Assembly (NCBI GenBank): GCA_903940225.1 | Contig: CAJAKC010000009.1 | Span: forward strand, 1-64,000 | Length of the DNA stretch: 64,000 nucleotides | From: an uncultured Microbacteriaceae bacterium | Lineage (GTDB): Bacteria > Actinomycetota > Actinomycetes > Actinomycetales > Microbacteriaceae | Direction of reading: 5' to 3' | Shown here: piece after piece, positions 16,918 through 25,389 of the stretch | Numbering within the stretch: position 1 is the stretch's first letter | How the letters are laid out: every line of letters begins with the position of its first letter | Notes under the pieces: generated by a model | Seen by the model: only the letters and a program-made list of their open reading frames with translations | What the model was told of the DNA's origin: nothing | The model's database searches: none | Translations under genes and position numbers: made by a program

Positions 16918-19900
16918 ATGCTTCGGTCGGGGGAATACCGCTGGTCCGACGGTGAAAACCCGCGACCAGACGCGATGGTCGACCCCGCCGGTCTGACGAC
17001 GGGATCATCGGAAACGATTGTTTCCAACATCGCCGAACCCGTTTGGGACGCGTGGCGCAAAACCCTGTCCGAGCTCGGTGGGATAAACCCACTCCTTCAT
17101 TTCCCGGATCATGCCGCGATTGAACTCAGTAGCGGTCACCCGGGTGGACTTGCGCGCTTCTTCTCGGGCACCCCGACTTTCCTGCGCAACCTCGTTCGTG
17201 ACGACGTCGCACTTCATCGGGCGCGAAACACGGCAATCCGCATCAACGACAAAAACGTTGAACTCGCGGCGGCCCGCGGAATCGATTCCGTTTACTTGGC
17301 CGTTGGCACAGTCGAATGGTCAAACGGTTCGGAATCATTCAAAGCGCCAATGCTCGTGCGCCCAATTTCGATGCACCGCCGAGGTGACGACATCGAACTC
17401 CAACTCACCGGTTCACTGCGACTCAATCGTGCACTCGCGCGCGAATTGGCCTACCAGTTCGGCGTGGCGCTCGATGAACAAACGTTCGTCGCGCTGACCA
17501 ACGACAACGGTTCCTTCCGCCCCAACGGCGCCCTCGACCGACTCCGTGGCTTGATCGCGCACATCGAGGGGGCCACGGTGTCACCGACGCTCGCTGTCGC
17601 AAACCTCAGCGACGTTGCGTCCGAGATGCTCAGTGCCGCCCGCGTACTCGACCACCCGTTGCTCGACGCACTCGGGGGCAATGCGAATGCGACGAGAATC
17701 ATCACCGAATCGCATGCCGCGGTCGACCCGGGGGATTCGGACACCCGCAGTCTCGACACCGACGCGCTCATGCTGGATGCCGATACCGAACAGGAACGAA
17801 TCATCGCCCACATCGTCGCGGGCAACTCGATAGTCGTTGGGACTCCGTCCGGCGCCGGTGCGACGCAAACCGTTGTCAATGCTCTCGGGGAGTTGATGAG
17901 GGCCGGCAAGAGCGTATTGGTTGTCGGGCCTCGCCGGGCCCGGCTCGACGCGGTGCGGCGTCGTTTGCGTGGGATCGGGCTCGACGGTATCGGCGTCAGT
18001 CCCTCGAGTCTCACATTCGACCTCATCCGCAGCATTTCCCGCATCGAAAAGACACCGACCCCCAACACCTCCGATGTCGACAGCGCGCTCCTGAGGATGC
18101 GCACGATTCTTCGCGAATACCGATCCGCTCTGGCCGAACCCGATGCGCGCTTCGGTGTCAGCGTGCTGGATGCCCTCCGAGAACTCGCCCGACTCGCACA
18201 TGATGCGGACGCGACGAACGAGGTCACGTTGGACACCGCAAGTGTGGTCGCGCTGACTCACTCGATGTCCGAGACCATCGACGCGCTCCTCGCAATCGCT
18301 CAACTTGGCCAATTCGACACGAAGTCGGGTAACTCACCCTGGCTCACTGCACAGTTCGCGACCGCCGACCACGCTTCCCTGGCTCTACAGGCTGCGCGCC
18401 GACTCGATTCTCCTGCTCTCGCGGCTCTCGACACCATCGTCAACGAGGTGCTGGGGCCTACTCCGTTGGGTGCCGGATTGACGTTCGCCGATGTGCGCGT
18501 TCGCCTCGACCTTTTCCAGGGTCTCGCCAAAACTCTCGACAAATTCACGCCGGAACTGTTTGACCGATCCATTGGCGATCTGGTCGAGGCGTATGGTCCG
18601 AAGAACCCCGAAAACCGAACTCCCGCCGTCACGCGCCGCCGACTCAAGAAACTCGCCAAGGAGTGCCTCCGCCCCGGCGCACACGTCCCCGATATGTTTG
18701 ACGCGCTTTCTCGAGCCGCGGAACAGCGAACGCTGTGGAACAAGTTGGTGGCCGCTGCCTACCGACCTTCCGTCCCTGCTGGGCTTGCCCAACTCGCCGA
18801 AGCGATTGCCCAGGTAGGCGACGATATCGAAACCCTGTCGCGTGTATTCGACCGTCGCCTAGACACCGCGCCGCGAGCCGACCTCATTGGTTTTATCCGT
18901 GATTTGGCGAGCGACTCCGCGAGCATCGAAACGATTCATGAGCGCAGCGAGCGCGGAGAGGCGATTCGCGCGCGCGGACTGGAACCGCTGCTTAATTCCT
19001 TTGCCGGCCGAATCGTCACACGCGAGATTATCAAGTCGGAACTGACCCTCGCCTGGTGGCGCGGAGTTTTGGAAGCAATCATCGCCGAGCGCCGGCAGCT
19101 GCTCGGCGCCGATACCACCGTGCTCGACCGACTCGAAAACGATTACCGACTGGTTGACCAGGCGCACGTGACGGGCAACAGCCATAAACTTGCGCACACG
19201 TTGGCCGAATCCTGGCGCATTGCCTTGCGTGATTTCCCCGACCAGGCGCAAGCACTCAAGGTTGCGCTGAAGGCCGGGAGCGCGACCGCGTCGCACCTGC
19301 GCGACGTCGCTCCCGCTCTGCTGGACATCGTTGCTCCCGTCTGGGTTGTGTCGCCGTATGACGTCTCACGGTTGGCGCCGCACCAGGAGTTCGATGTTGT
19401 CATTCTTGTTGACGCGGCGGCACTCTCCGAGGCTGAAGCAGCCCCCGCCATCGCCCGAGGCGGCCAGATCGTCGCGTTCGGCGACCCCATCGTTGATCGA
19501 CCGACCCCGTTCGTCATTACCCCGACGGACACCCTTCCGCCCGCGTCCACAGTGCCGTCGGTCCTCGCCAAACTCGCTCAACACGTGCCCACGCACACCC
19601 TGACTAAGTCATACCGACCCCTTGGCACTGCGTTGGCCTCGCAGATTTCCACCCACCTCTATTCCAACGGTCTTTCGTCGTGGCCCCTCGCCGAGGCTAG
19701 CCTCGGCCAGTCGGGGCTGACGTTCATCGGCGTCGATGGGTCGGCGCCGCTTGACGAACGCACCGGTCGCATCGAGGCTGCGCAGGTCGAGTTGGATGCC
19801 GTCGTCGCAAACGTCATCGAACACGCCACGCTGCACCCCGAAGAGTCACTCATGGTTGTCAGCGCATCGACCGTCACCGTTGACCGAATCCACGATTCGA

Positions 19901-20553
19901 TTCAGAGTGTCTTGCCCGCGAACAGAACCTTGCAGGACTTCTTCGCCCGCCACGAGGACGAACCGTTCGTCGTGATTACTCTGCAACAGGCCTCGGCCGT
20001 CACCCGCGACCGGGTCATCTTTTCGCTCGGCTTCGGTCGTAGCCCCCACGGTCGTGTCCTCAGCGACCTCGGCGCTCTCTCAACGGACGACGGCAAACGG
20101 CTCGTTGCGGTCGCCGTGACCCGCGCCAACCACCACCTGACGGTCATCTCGTCACTGACCACGGCAGAGTTGCGTGAAGAGCGCATGTCGGATGGCGCGA
20201 ATTTGCTCGGTGAATTCATCGATGACACCTTGTCGTACGTGCCCCCAACGCGAGCGAACCATCCGCTGCTCGACGACCTCGGTCGTCGCCTCGAACAGCG
20301 CGGTGCAGTGCTCATCGCGGATGTTCCGGGGATTCCACTGGCGGCGCGCGTCGGCGATGCGTGCATCGCGATCGATATCGATGACAAGCTCCTCACCCTG
20401 AACCTGCGGGACGGGTTGAGAATCCGACCCGCGGTGTTGGAGCGCTGTGGCTGGAAGTACGCGCGAGTTCATGAGCTTCAGTTGTTCCTCAGCCCGGACA
20501 TCGTCGCTGACCGGATTGTCAAGGCACTCGGTGGCGGACAAGCCCCCGCGTAA
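16918..20553 (+). CDS. Large helicase-like AAA ATPase (degenerate P-loop)
   Basis: The 1211-aa protein follows the plan of actinobacterial DUF4011/UvrD-like ATPases. An N-terminal DUF4011-like part (NPLLHFPDHAAIELS) leads into a split helicase core and a C-terminal UvrD_C_2-like segment (SLGFGRSPHGRVLSDLG, then VAVTRANHHL). The place of Walker A reads GTPSGAGATQT, without the GK[ST] lysine. The place of Walker B reads VVILVDAAAL, without Asp-Glu. ATP hydrolysis is therefore doubtful and a structural role possible. TAGCGT lies 6 nt before the ATG, suggesting a leaderless mRNA. A 47-codon ORF overlaps its 3' end. The cellular role is unknown. Confidence 0.75.
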   Translation: MLRSGEYRWSDGENPRPDAMVDPAGLTTGSSETIVSNIAEPVWDAWRKTLSELGGINPLLHFPDHAAIELSSGHPGGLARFFSGTPTFLRNLVRDDVALHRARNTAIRINDKNVELAAARGIDSVYLAVGTVEWSNGSESFKAPMLVRPISMHRRGDDIELQLTGSLRLNRALARELAYQFGVALDEQTFVALTNDNGSFRPNGALDRLRGLIAHIEGATVSPTLAVANLSDVASEMLSAARVLDHPLLDALGGNANATRIITESHAAVDPGDSDTRSLDTDALMLDADTEQERIIAHIVAGNSIVVGTPSGAGATQTVVNALGELMRAGKSVLVVGPRRARLDAVRRRLRGIGLDGIGVSPSSLTFDLIRSISRIEKTPTPNTSDVDSALLRMRTILREYRSALAEPDARFGVSVLDALRELARLAHDADATNEVTLDTASVVALTHSMSETIDALLAIAQLGQFDTKSGNSPWLTAQFATADHASLALQAARRLDSPALAALDTIVNEVLGPTPLGAGLTFADVRVRLDLFQGLAKTLDKFTPELFDRSIGDLVEAYGPKNPENRTPAVTRRRLKKLAKECLRPGAHVPDMFDALSRAAEQRTLWNKLVAAAYRPSVPAGLAQLAEAIAQVGDDIETLSRVFDRRLDTAPRADLIGFIRDLASDSASIETIHERSERGEAIRARGLEPLLNSFAGRIVTREIIKSELTLAWWRGVLEAIIAERRQLLGADTTVLDRLENDYRLVDQAHVTGNSHKLAHTLAESWRIALRDFPDQAQALKVALKAGSATASHLRDVAPALLDIVAPVWVVSPYDVSRLAPHQEFDVVILVDAAALSEAEAAPAIARGGQIVAFGDPIVDRPTPFVITPTDTLPPASTVPSVLAKLAQHVPTHTLTKSYRPLGTALASQISTHLYSNGLSSWPLAEASLGQSGLTFIGVDGSAPLDERTGRIEAAQVELDAVVANVIEHATLHPEESLMVVSASTVTVDRIHDSIQSVLPANRTLQDFFARHEDEPFVVITLQQASAVTRDRVIFSLGFGRSPHGRVLSDLGALSTDDGKRLVAVAVTRANHHLTVISSLTTAELREERMSDGANLLGEFIDDTLSYVPPTRANHPLLDDLGRRLEQRGAVLIADVPGIPLAARVGDACIAIDIDDKLLTLNLRDGLRIRPAVLERCGWKYARVHELQLFLSPDIVADRIVKALGGGQAPA

Positions 20554-20674
20554 GCGCAGGGTCCAGCGACCGTCGCCGGACGGAACCGACCCGAAGCCGT
20601 CTCCCGAACCGGAACGTCACGAATCCACGGAAAACGACGACCGGCTCAAGCAGGACAAACCGCCCCACTACTGA
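20531..20674 (+). CDS. Small charged conserved-type protein
   Basis: This 47-aa GTG-started ORF overlaps the end of the ATPase gene by 23 nt in another frame. The sequence is hydrophilic (Lys/Arg/Pro, then Glu/Asp) and closes with DDRLKQDKPPHY. As I recall, similar short proteins ending in a DxRLxxDxPPHx motif occur at the same position in related actinobacteria. The function is unknown. Its stop overlaps the stop of the convergent 5-FCL gene. Confidence 0.6.
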   Translation: MADKPPRKRRVQRPSPDGTDPKPSPEPERHESTENDDRLKQDKPPHY

Positions 20675-21246
20675 ACGTTGTAGATGTCTCGTTCCGTGAC
20701 GATGGCGTCAACACTGATGTCGTGGGCTTCAGTGGGGATGTCAACCAGGACGTCAGCGTCAAACACGATGGCGACGACGAACACCGACGGTTTCAGATTC
20801 ACGAGAAATCGGTCATAAAAGCCTTTGCCCCAGCCCAGTCGATTGCCGTCACGATCAACGGCTGCGGCGGGGACGAAGACGGCGTCAGCGTTGTCGACGC
20901 TGGTCGCTTCTCCATCGGACGGAATCGGCATTCCCATGCTGTCGGCGGCCAACGTGTCCTCGAATCCAGGCGCGAGGCGGATCCAGTCGAGGCGGCCATC
21001 CGGTGTCGACGAGGGAACAGCGACCTCGAGGCCCAGCGCCAACATGTCGGCGAGAGCGCCGAGGATGGGGGGCTCGGTTGCGGTGGGGATGAATGCGGCA
21101 ATGTTGCGCCAACCGTGTTCGGCAATTAGGTGTGACAGCGCGGCGGTGAATTCGGTCTGAGCTTCTGCCCGCTCATTTTCACTGCGAGCGGCGCGCGTCA
21201 GCCGAACGAACGCACGAAGTTCGGACTTGACGTCACCGGCCGGCAT
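20668..21246 (-). CDS. 5-formyltetrahydrofolate cyclo-ligase
   Basis: The 192-aa enzyme converts 5-formyl-THF to 5,10-methenyl-THF with ATP, recycling an inhibitory folate. The diagnostic motif GNRLGWGKGFYDR is intact and VFVPAAAVD precedes it as usual. TAGGAT lies 6 nt before the ATG on the minus strand, so the mRNA is probably leaderless. The gene is divergent from galU, with about 40 bp between start codons. Confidence 0.93.
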   Translation of the reverse strand: MPAGDVKSELRAFVRLTRAARSENERAEAQTEFTAALSHLIAEHGWRNIAAFIPTATEPPILGALADMLALGLEVAVPSSTPDGRLDWIRLAPGFEDTLAADSMGMPIPSDGEATSVDNADAVFVPAAAVDRDGNRLGWGKGFYDRFLVNLKPSVFVVAIVFDADVLVDIPTEAHDISVDAIVTERDIYNVQ

Positions 21247-21287
21247 GAGCCCATCCTATTGACGAGCCCCTGCGATAACCTTGACTC

Positions 21288-22178
21288 ATGACGACACGAC
21301 TGACCAAAGCGGTCATCCCAGCTGCCGGTTTGGGCACGCGATTCTTGCCCGCTACAAAGGCGATGCCGAAAGAGATGCTGCCCGTCGTGGACAAGCCGGC
21401 CATTCAATATGTCGTCGAAGAAGCGGTGCAGAACGGTTTGACTGATGTGCTCATGATCACCGGTCGCAACAAGAACGCGTTGGAGAACCACTTCGATAGC
21501 GTTCCCGAACTTGAGTCCGCGCTGGAACTCAAAGGTGATCAGACCAAACTTCTCACGGTGACTCAACCCGCGGACTTGGCCGATATGCACTACGTTCGCC
21601 AGGGCGCACCGCGAGGGCTCGGCCACGCGGTGCTTCGAGCGCAGATGCACGTCGGGGATAACCCCTTCGCTGTTCTTCTCGGGGATGACCTCATTGACGA
21701 GCGCGACAACGTACTCGGTCCGATGATTGCCGCTCACAAAAAGCACGATGCGTCGGTGATTGCCCTCATGGAGATTCCCAAGGATTTGACAGACCACTAC
21801 GGGATTGCAACCGTCGAATCGGTTGGCGAAGGTGACCTCGTTCGCATCCTCGACCTGGTGGAGAAGCCCGCGCCCGAAGACGCGCCCTCCAACCTGGCGA
21901 TCATTGGCCGCTATGTTTTGAAACCCGACATTTTCGAGGTTCTCGACCAGACTCTCCCCGGCAAGGGCAACGAAATTCAGTTGACCGATGCGCTTCGTCA
22001 CATGGCGACGAACAACATCGCCGGTGGTGTGTACGGTTACATTTTCCGAGGACGTCGATACGACACCGGCGACAAACTCGATTACATCAAGGCGATCGTT
22101 CGACTCGCTCTGCAGCGGGAAGACCTCGGCCCACTCCTCGAACAGTGGCTCGACGTCGAGTCGCACCGCCGCAAGTGA
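21288..22178 (+). CDS. galU: UTP-glucose-1-phosphate uridylyltransferase
   Basis: The 296-aa nucleotidyltransferase makes UDP-glucose, a precursor for cell-envelope glycans. The GalU signature AAGLGTRFLPATKAMPKE and the uridine-site residues around LGDDLIDE are present. TAACCT lies 6 nt before the ATG (21276-21281), predicting a leaderless transcript. It overlaps the GNAT gene by 4 nt (GTGA). The UDP-glucose dehydrogenase at 26.8 kb could use its product. Confidence 0.96.
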   Translation: MTTRLTKAVIPAAGLGTRFLPATKAMPKEMLPVVDKPAIQYVVEEAVQNGLTDVLMITGRNKNALENHFDSVPELESALELKGDQTKLLTVTQPADLADMHYVRQGAPRGLGHAVLRAQMHVGDNPFAVLLGDDLIDERDNVLGPMIAAHKKHDASVIALMEIPKDLTDHYGIATVESVGEGDLVRILDLVEKPAPEDAPSNLAIIGRYVLKPDIFEVLDQTLPGKGNEIQLTDALRHMATNNIAGGVYGYIFRGRRYDTGDKLDYIKAIVRLALQREDLGPLLEQWLDVESHRRK

Positions 22179-22819
22179 TTTTTGTTCCGACCCTCACGCA
22201 CGGTGATGTCACCGTTCGGTCGATTCGCCCGCGCGATGCGAGCAAAATCTCGCGGCTGCTGAAAGAGAATCGCTCCTGGTTGGAGAAGTGGGAGGCGACC
22301 GTCCCCGGTTTTGACGGGATGCCGCCCGTCGGAGACATGATTCGCGGAATTTTGCGGTTGGCCCGAAAAGATCAGGTCGCACCGTTTGTCATCGAGTACC
22401 GTGGCGAGGTTGTCGGGCAGGTGACGCTCAGCGGCCTCTCGTTCGGTTCGCTCGCCTCGGGTGCCGTCGGTTACTGGGTCGCCGAATCCTTCGCGGGCAA
22501 GGGGATCACCCCGCTCGCGGTCGCACTTGTTGGGGATTGGGCGTTCACCACTCTGGGGATTCACCGAGTGGAGGTTTGCATCAGACCCGAGAACGAAGCG
22601 TCGCTGCAGATTGTTCGCAAGCTCGGCATGCGCTACGAGGGCTTGCGCCGTCGCTACATCCACATCGACGGGGACTGGCGCGACCATTTCTGTTTCGCCA
22701 TCACGATCGACGAGGTTCTCGGTGGGTTGCTCGCCGCACTACTCCGCGGCACGGCCAATCCCAGCCTGGCGGACATCCCCGAGGCGGATCGCATCGCTGC
22801 GCGCACGCCGATTCGATAA
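22175..22819 (+). CDS. GNAT acetyltransferase (RimJ/RimL type)
   Basis: The 214-aa protein has the GNAT fold of the RimJ/RimL group, which acetylates protein N-termini. VTVRSIRPRD is the usual first strand, VGYWVAESFAGKGI is motif A, and GIHRVEVCIRPENEAS plus VRKLGMRYEGL are motif B. The GTG at 22175 overlaps the galU stop as GTGA, which fixes the start and suggests translational coupling. This is the usual galU-rimJ order in actinobacteria. The substrate cannot be read from the sequence. Confidence 0.88.
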   Translation: MIFVPTLTHGDVTVRSIRPRDASKISRLLKENRSWLEKWEATVPGFDGMPPVGDMIRGILRLARKDQVAPFVIEYRGEVVGQVTLSGLSFGSLASGAVGYWVAESFAGKGITPLAVALVGDWAFTTLGIHRVEVCIRPENEASLQIVRKLGMRYEGLRRRYIHIDGDWRDHFCFAITIDEVLGGLLAALLRGTANPSLADIPEADRIAARTPIR

Positions 22820-22876
22820 CGACACGCGCCCGCGCGCATCCCCCGTTCTTGCTCAGCCAGTTTTACCGTAGAGAGC

Positions 22877-23656
22877 ATGGGGAACGGAATGGGGACGACG
22901 CTGACGTTCATCGTCGCGGGAATCCTCTGGTTGGTTTACCTCGTCCCCGCTCTGCGTCGCAACCGTGAATTCGACGCCACGGAAAAGAACGCGATTCGCC
23001 TTCAGCAGGCCCTTCGAACATTTGCACAGTCGACCGAGACCCCGGATGAGATCGTCACCGAATTGTCGAATCGCGAGGCGTTGATTCGACAGCGCGAACG
23101 GGAACGAATTGATCGACAACACGAGCTCGCTCTGAGAGCCCAAGTCCGTGCTGAATCTCACGCCACCAATCCCGCTGTGCCGGTGCGGCAACGCTCGGCC
23201 AAACTCGGGCTTTCCGCCCTCGGCCTCGTCACACTAGTGACGACGGGAGTGTTCGGATTTGCCGGTGCGTGGGTGCCCACGCTCGTCTCGCTCGGCCTCC
23301 TCGGGTTATCGGCCGTCGGTCTGGTCGTCATCAACGGTTCAAGTGCTCGAGCGCAACCGGAAGTGAGGGCGCAACGATTCACCGGACTGCCCGACGTCGA
23401 TGAGTCGTGGACACCAATCCGCACACCCAAGGTTCACCGTTCGATTCCGGAGGGCGCCGGCCTGATTGTTACCCCCGAAACGGAACGCAAAGTTGCCGAA
23501 GCCGAGCGCGTCGCCCGAATTCGGGAACAAGCCGCTCGGGTTGCGGCCGAGGCGGAACCGTCGATCGACCCGCGCTTTAGCGAGATTGCCCTGACGAGCG
23601 ACGATGTCCCCGCTGTCGACATCAACGCCGCACTGCGCGCTCGTCGCGCGCAATAA
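22877..23656 (+). CDS. Membrane protein of unknown function
   Basis: The 259-aa protein has an N-terminal transmembrane helix (about 7-25), a charged region likely to be coiled coil (about 40-95), two close hydrophobic segments (about 112-150), and a C-terminal cytoplasmic tail rich in Ala, Glu and Arg. Proteins of this layout follow galU-rimJ in many Microbacteriaceae and are annotated only as exoproteins or hypotheticals. TACCGT lies 7 nt before the ATG, suggesting a leaderless start. Confidence 0.75.
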   Translation: MGNGMGTTLTFIVAGILWLVYLVPALRRNREFDATEKNAIRLQQALRTFAQSTETPDEIVTELSNREALIRQRERERIDRQHELALRAQVRAESHATNPAVPVRQRSAKLGLSALGLVTLVTTGVFGFAGAWVPTLVSLGLLGLSAVGLVVINGSSARAQPEVRAQRFTGLPDVDESWTPIRTPKVHRSIPEGAGLIVTPETERKVAEAERVARIREQAARVAAEAEPSIDPRFSEIALTSDDVPAVDINAALRARRAQ

Positions 23657-23698
23657 CGGTTTACGCTCCCGCGCGTCCGCTGTTATTCTGAAACACCT

Positions 23699-23771
23699 GG
23701 GGCTATGGCGCAGTTGGTAGCGCGTCTCGTTCGCAATGAGAAGGCCAGGGGTTCGAATCCCCTTAGCTCCA
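23699..23771 (+). tRNA. tRNA-Ala (CGC)
   Basis: The 73-nt cloverleaf has acceptor GGGGCTA paired with TAGCTCC (one G-T pair), loop TTCGCAA giving anticodon CGC (reads GCG), and T-loop GTTCGAATC. The CCA is not encoded. Confidence 0.95.
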
Positions 23772-23840
23772 CAGAGTTGCAACCGCCCCGTGTAAATCAC
23801 ATTGGATGCCTTTGACAGGTTAAAGGCACATACTTACAAT

Positions 23841-24560
23841 ATGAATCTAAATCGATTTCACAAGGCCATGTTTTCGGCGGCCTGCGTTGTTTTCCTGGGT
23901 TTTACTTCTGGTTGTGTCGCAGCAGCTGACCGAGAAGCTTCCGATTCGCCATTCGAGGCCGAAGTCATCACGAGCACGGAAACCCAACAGGTCGAAGCCG
24001 ATAAGGGCTCAATCGAATCGCAACTTGTTGCGGCGTTGAAGAGCGCTTGCCCAGACCTAAGCCCTTTTGCCTCTGACGCAAGCAGCTGGGTGATTATTTC
24101 CGACAAATCTGCCGGCGCACCTTTCAGAATGACCCTGGACGGTGGTGATGGAGGTTATATCGTGCTTTGGTTTACGCCCGGCAACGGTGAAGCAAACCTC
24201 AAAATCGATGACGAGTATTTTGACGAGACGAACACAGTACTTTTCTACTCGGGCTGCAAAACGCTCGCAGAAAACCCTGATCTTGATGTGGAAGTCGGCG
24301 CCGCTACAAATTCCGTGGAAGTCGAAATGTTCGAGGTGCCAAATTTTGTTGGTGTTCTCCAACGTTCTGCGAAAAGTTGGTTCGGCCTTAATTCTGCTCA
24401 AGTTCGGGTTCAGCACCGCTTCAAATACGGAACTAACCCAAAAACTTCGTGCATGGTTTCGGGTGACGGGTACATCATCGATCAAACGCCGAGGGCCGGA
24501 ACTCTCTTGGAAAACACGGGATCTTCGACAGTTATCCTCGCGGTTGACTGCGAGTGGTAG
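23841..24560 (+). CDS. PASTA-domain lipoprotein
   Basis: The 239-aa protein has a lipoprotein signal with lipobox TSGC. A globular region of about 140 residues follows that I do not recognise. The C-terminal stretch has the PASTA pattern: VPNFVGVLQRSA at the start and IIDQTPRAGTLL near the end. PASTA domains bind peptidoglycan fragments or muropeptides on the outer surface. The ATG at 23841 (MNLNRFHKAMF) gives a proper signal peptide, unlike the longer track start. Codons are more AT-rich than in the flanking core genes and it lies just behind tRNA-Ala, both consistent with acquisition. Confidence 0.7.
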   Translation: MNLNRFHKAMFSAACVVFLGFTSGCVAAADREASDSPFEAEVITSTETQQVEADKGSIESQLVAALKSACPDLSPFASDASSWVIISDKSAGAPFRMTLDGGDGGYIVLWFTPGNGEANLKIDDEYFDETNTVLFYSGCKTLAENPDLDVEVGAATNSVEVEMFEVPNFVGVLQRSAKSWFGLNSAQVRVQHRFKYGTNPKTSCMVSGDGYIIDQTPRAGTLLENTGSSTVILAVDCEW

Positions 24561-24570
24561 GGACTCAATC

Positions 24571-25389
24571 TCAGAACTGGGTGCGGATTGCCCACAGGTC
24601 GGGGAAGACCGAGTGGAAGAGCGTCGACGACAGGTACCCGACTCCGCTGGATCCGCCGGTGCCCTGCTTGTTGCCGATGGTGCGTTCGACCATTTTGACG
24701 TGACGGTATCGCCACTCCTGCAGTCCTTCGTCGATGTCGACGAGCGCCTCGCAGATCAGGCCGGCCTCGGGGTCGTTGTGGTGCACGCCGAGCAACATGG
24801 ATTGCACGCGTTCGTCCCCGCCATAGGGAGCGGTGACATCGCGGTCGCGGATATCGGCCGGGACATCGTGACCGCGGGTGACGAGGTATCGAAGGGTTGA
24901 ATCCCACAGGCTGGCACGCGCCATGGCTGCTTCGACGCGAGCACGCGCGGGGGAGCCGGCGACGAGGTGCTCGCTCATCCCCATCCCCGTTCCCGAACCA
25001 GCCCCGGCACCCGCGTGATCGCGGCGACCCAACACGGCCTCGAGTTCACGGAACTGTGCCGACTGGAATCCGCTGCCCGAGGTCAGGCGGTCTCGAAAGG
25101 TGTTGAACTGCAGCGGGGTCATCGTTTCGAGAATGTCGAGCTGGCTGACACACACTTTCAAAATCGTGCGGATCCGGCCCAAAGTGGCGAGCGACGAGAA
25201 CGTGTTTCCCGATTCGAGGGTTTCTTGGACGTGGGAAATCTCCCACAGGATCTGCTTGAACCACAACTCGTAAACCTGGTGGATTGCAATAAACAACGGT
25301 TCATCGTGTTCCGTTGATTGCGGTTCGTTCAGCGAAAGCAGTTCATCGATCTTCAGATACTGCGTGTATGTCAGGGCCTGCTGGCTCAT
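24571..25389 (-). CDS. kynA: Tryptophan 2,3-dioxygenase
   Basis: The 272-aa heme enzyme opens the indole ring of L-tryptophan to N-formylkynurenine, the first step of the kynurenine route. The start LTYTQYLKIDELL, the HQVYELWFKQI helix and the heme-ligand segment RYRHVKMVERTIG are diagnostic, and GTGGSSGVGYL closes the active site. The ATG overlaps the kynU stop by 4 nt (ATGA), so the genes form one operon. A formamidase (kynB) is not adjacent. Confidence 0.96.
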   Translation of the reverse strand: MSQQALTYTQYLKIDELLSLNEPQSTEHDEPLFIAIHQVYELWFKQILWEISHVQETLESGNTFSSLATLGRIRTILKVCVSQLDILETMTPLQFNTFRDRLTSGSGFQSAQFRELEAVLGRRDHAGAGAGSGTGMGMSEHLVAGSPARARVEAAMARASLWDSTLRYLVTRGHDVPADIRDRDVTAPYGGDERVQSMLLGVHHNDPEAGLICEALVDIDEGLQEWRYRHVKMVERTIGNKQGTGGSSGVGYLSSTLFHSVFPDLWAIRTQF

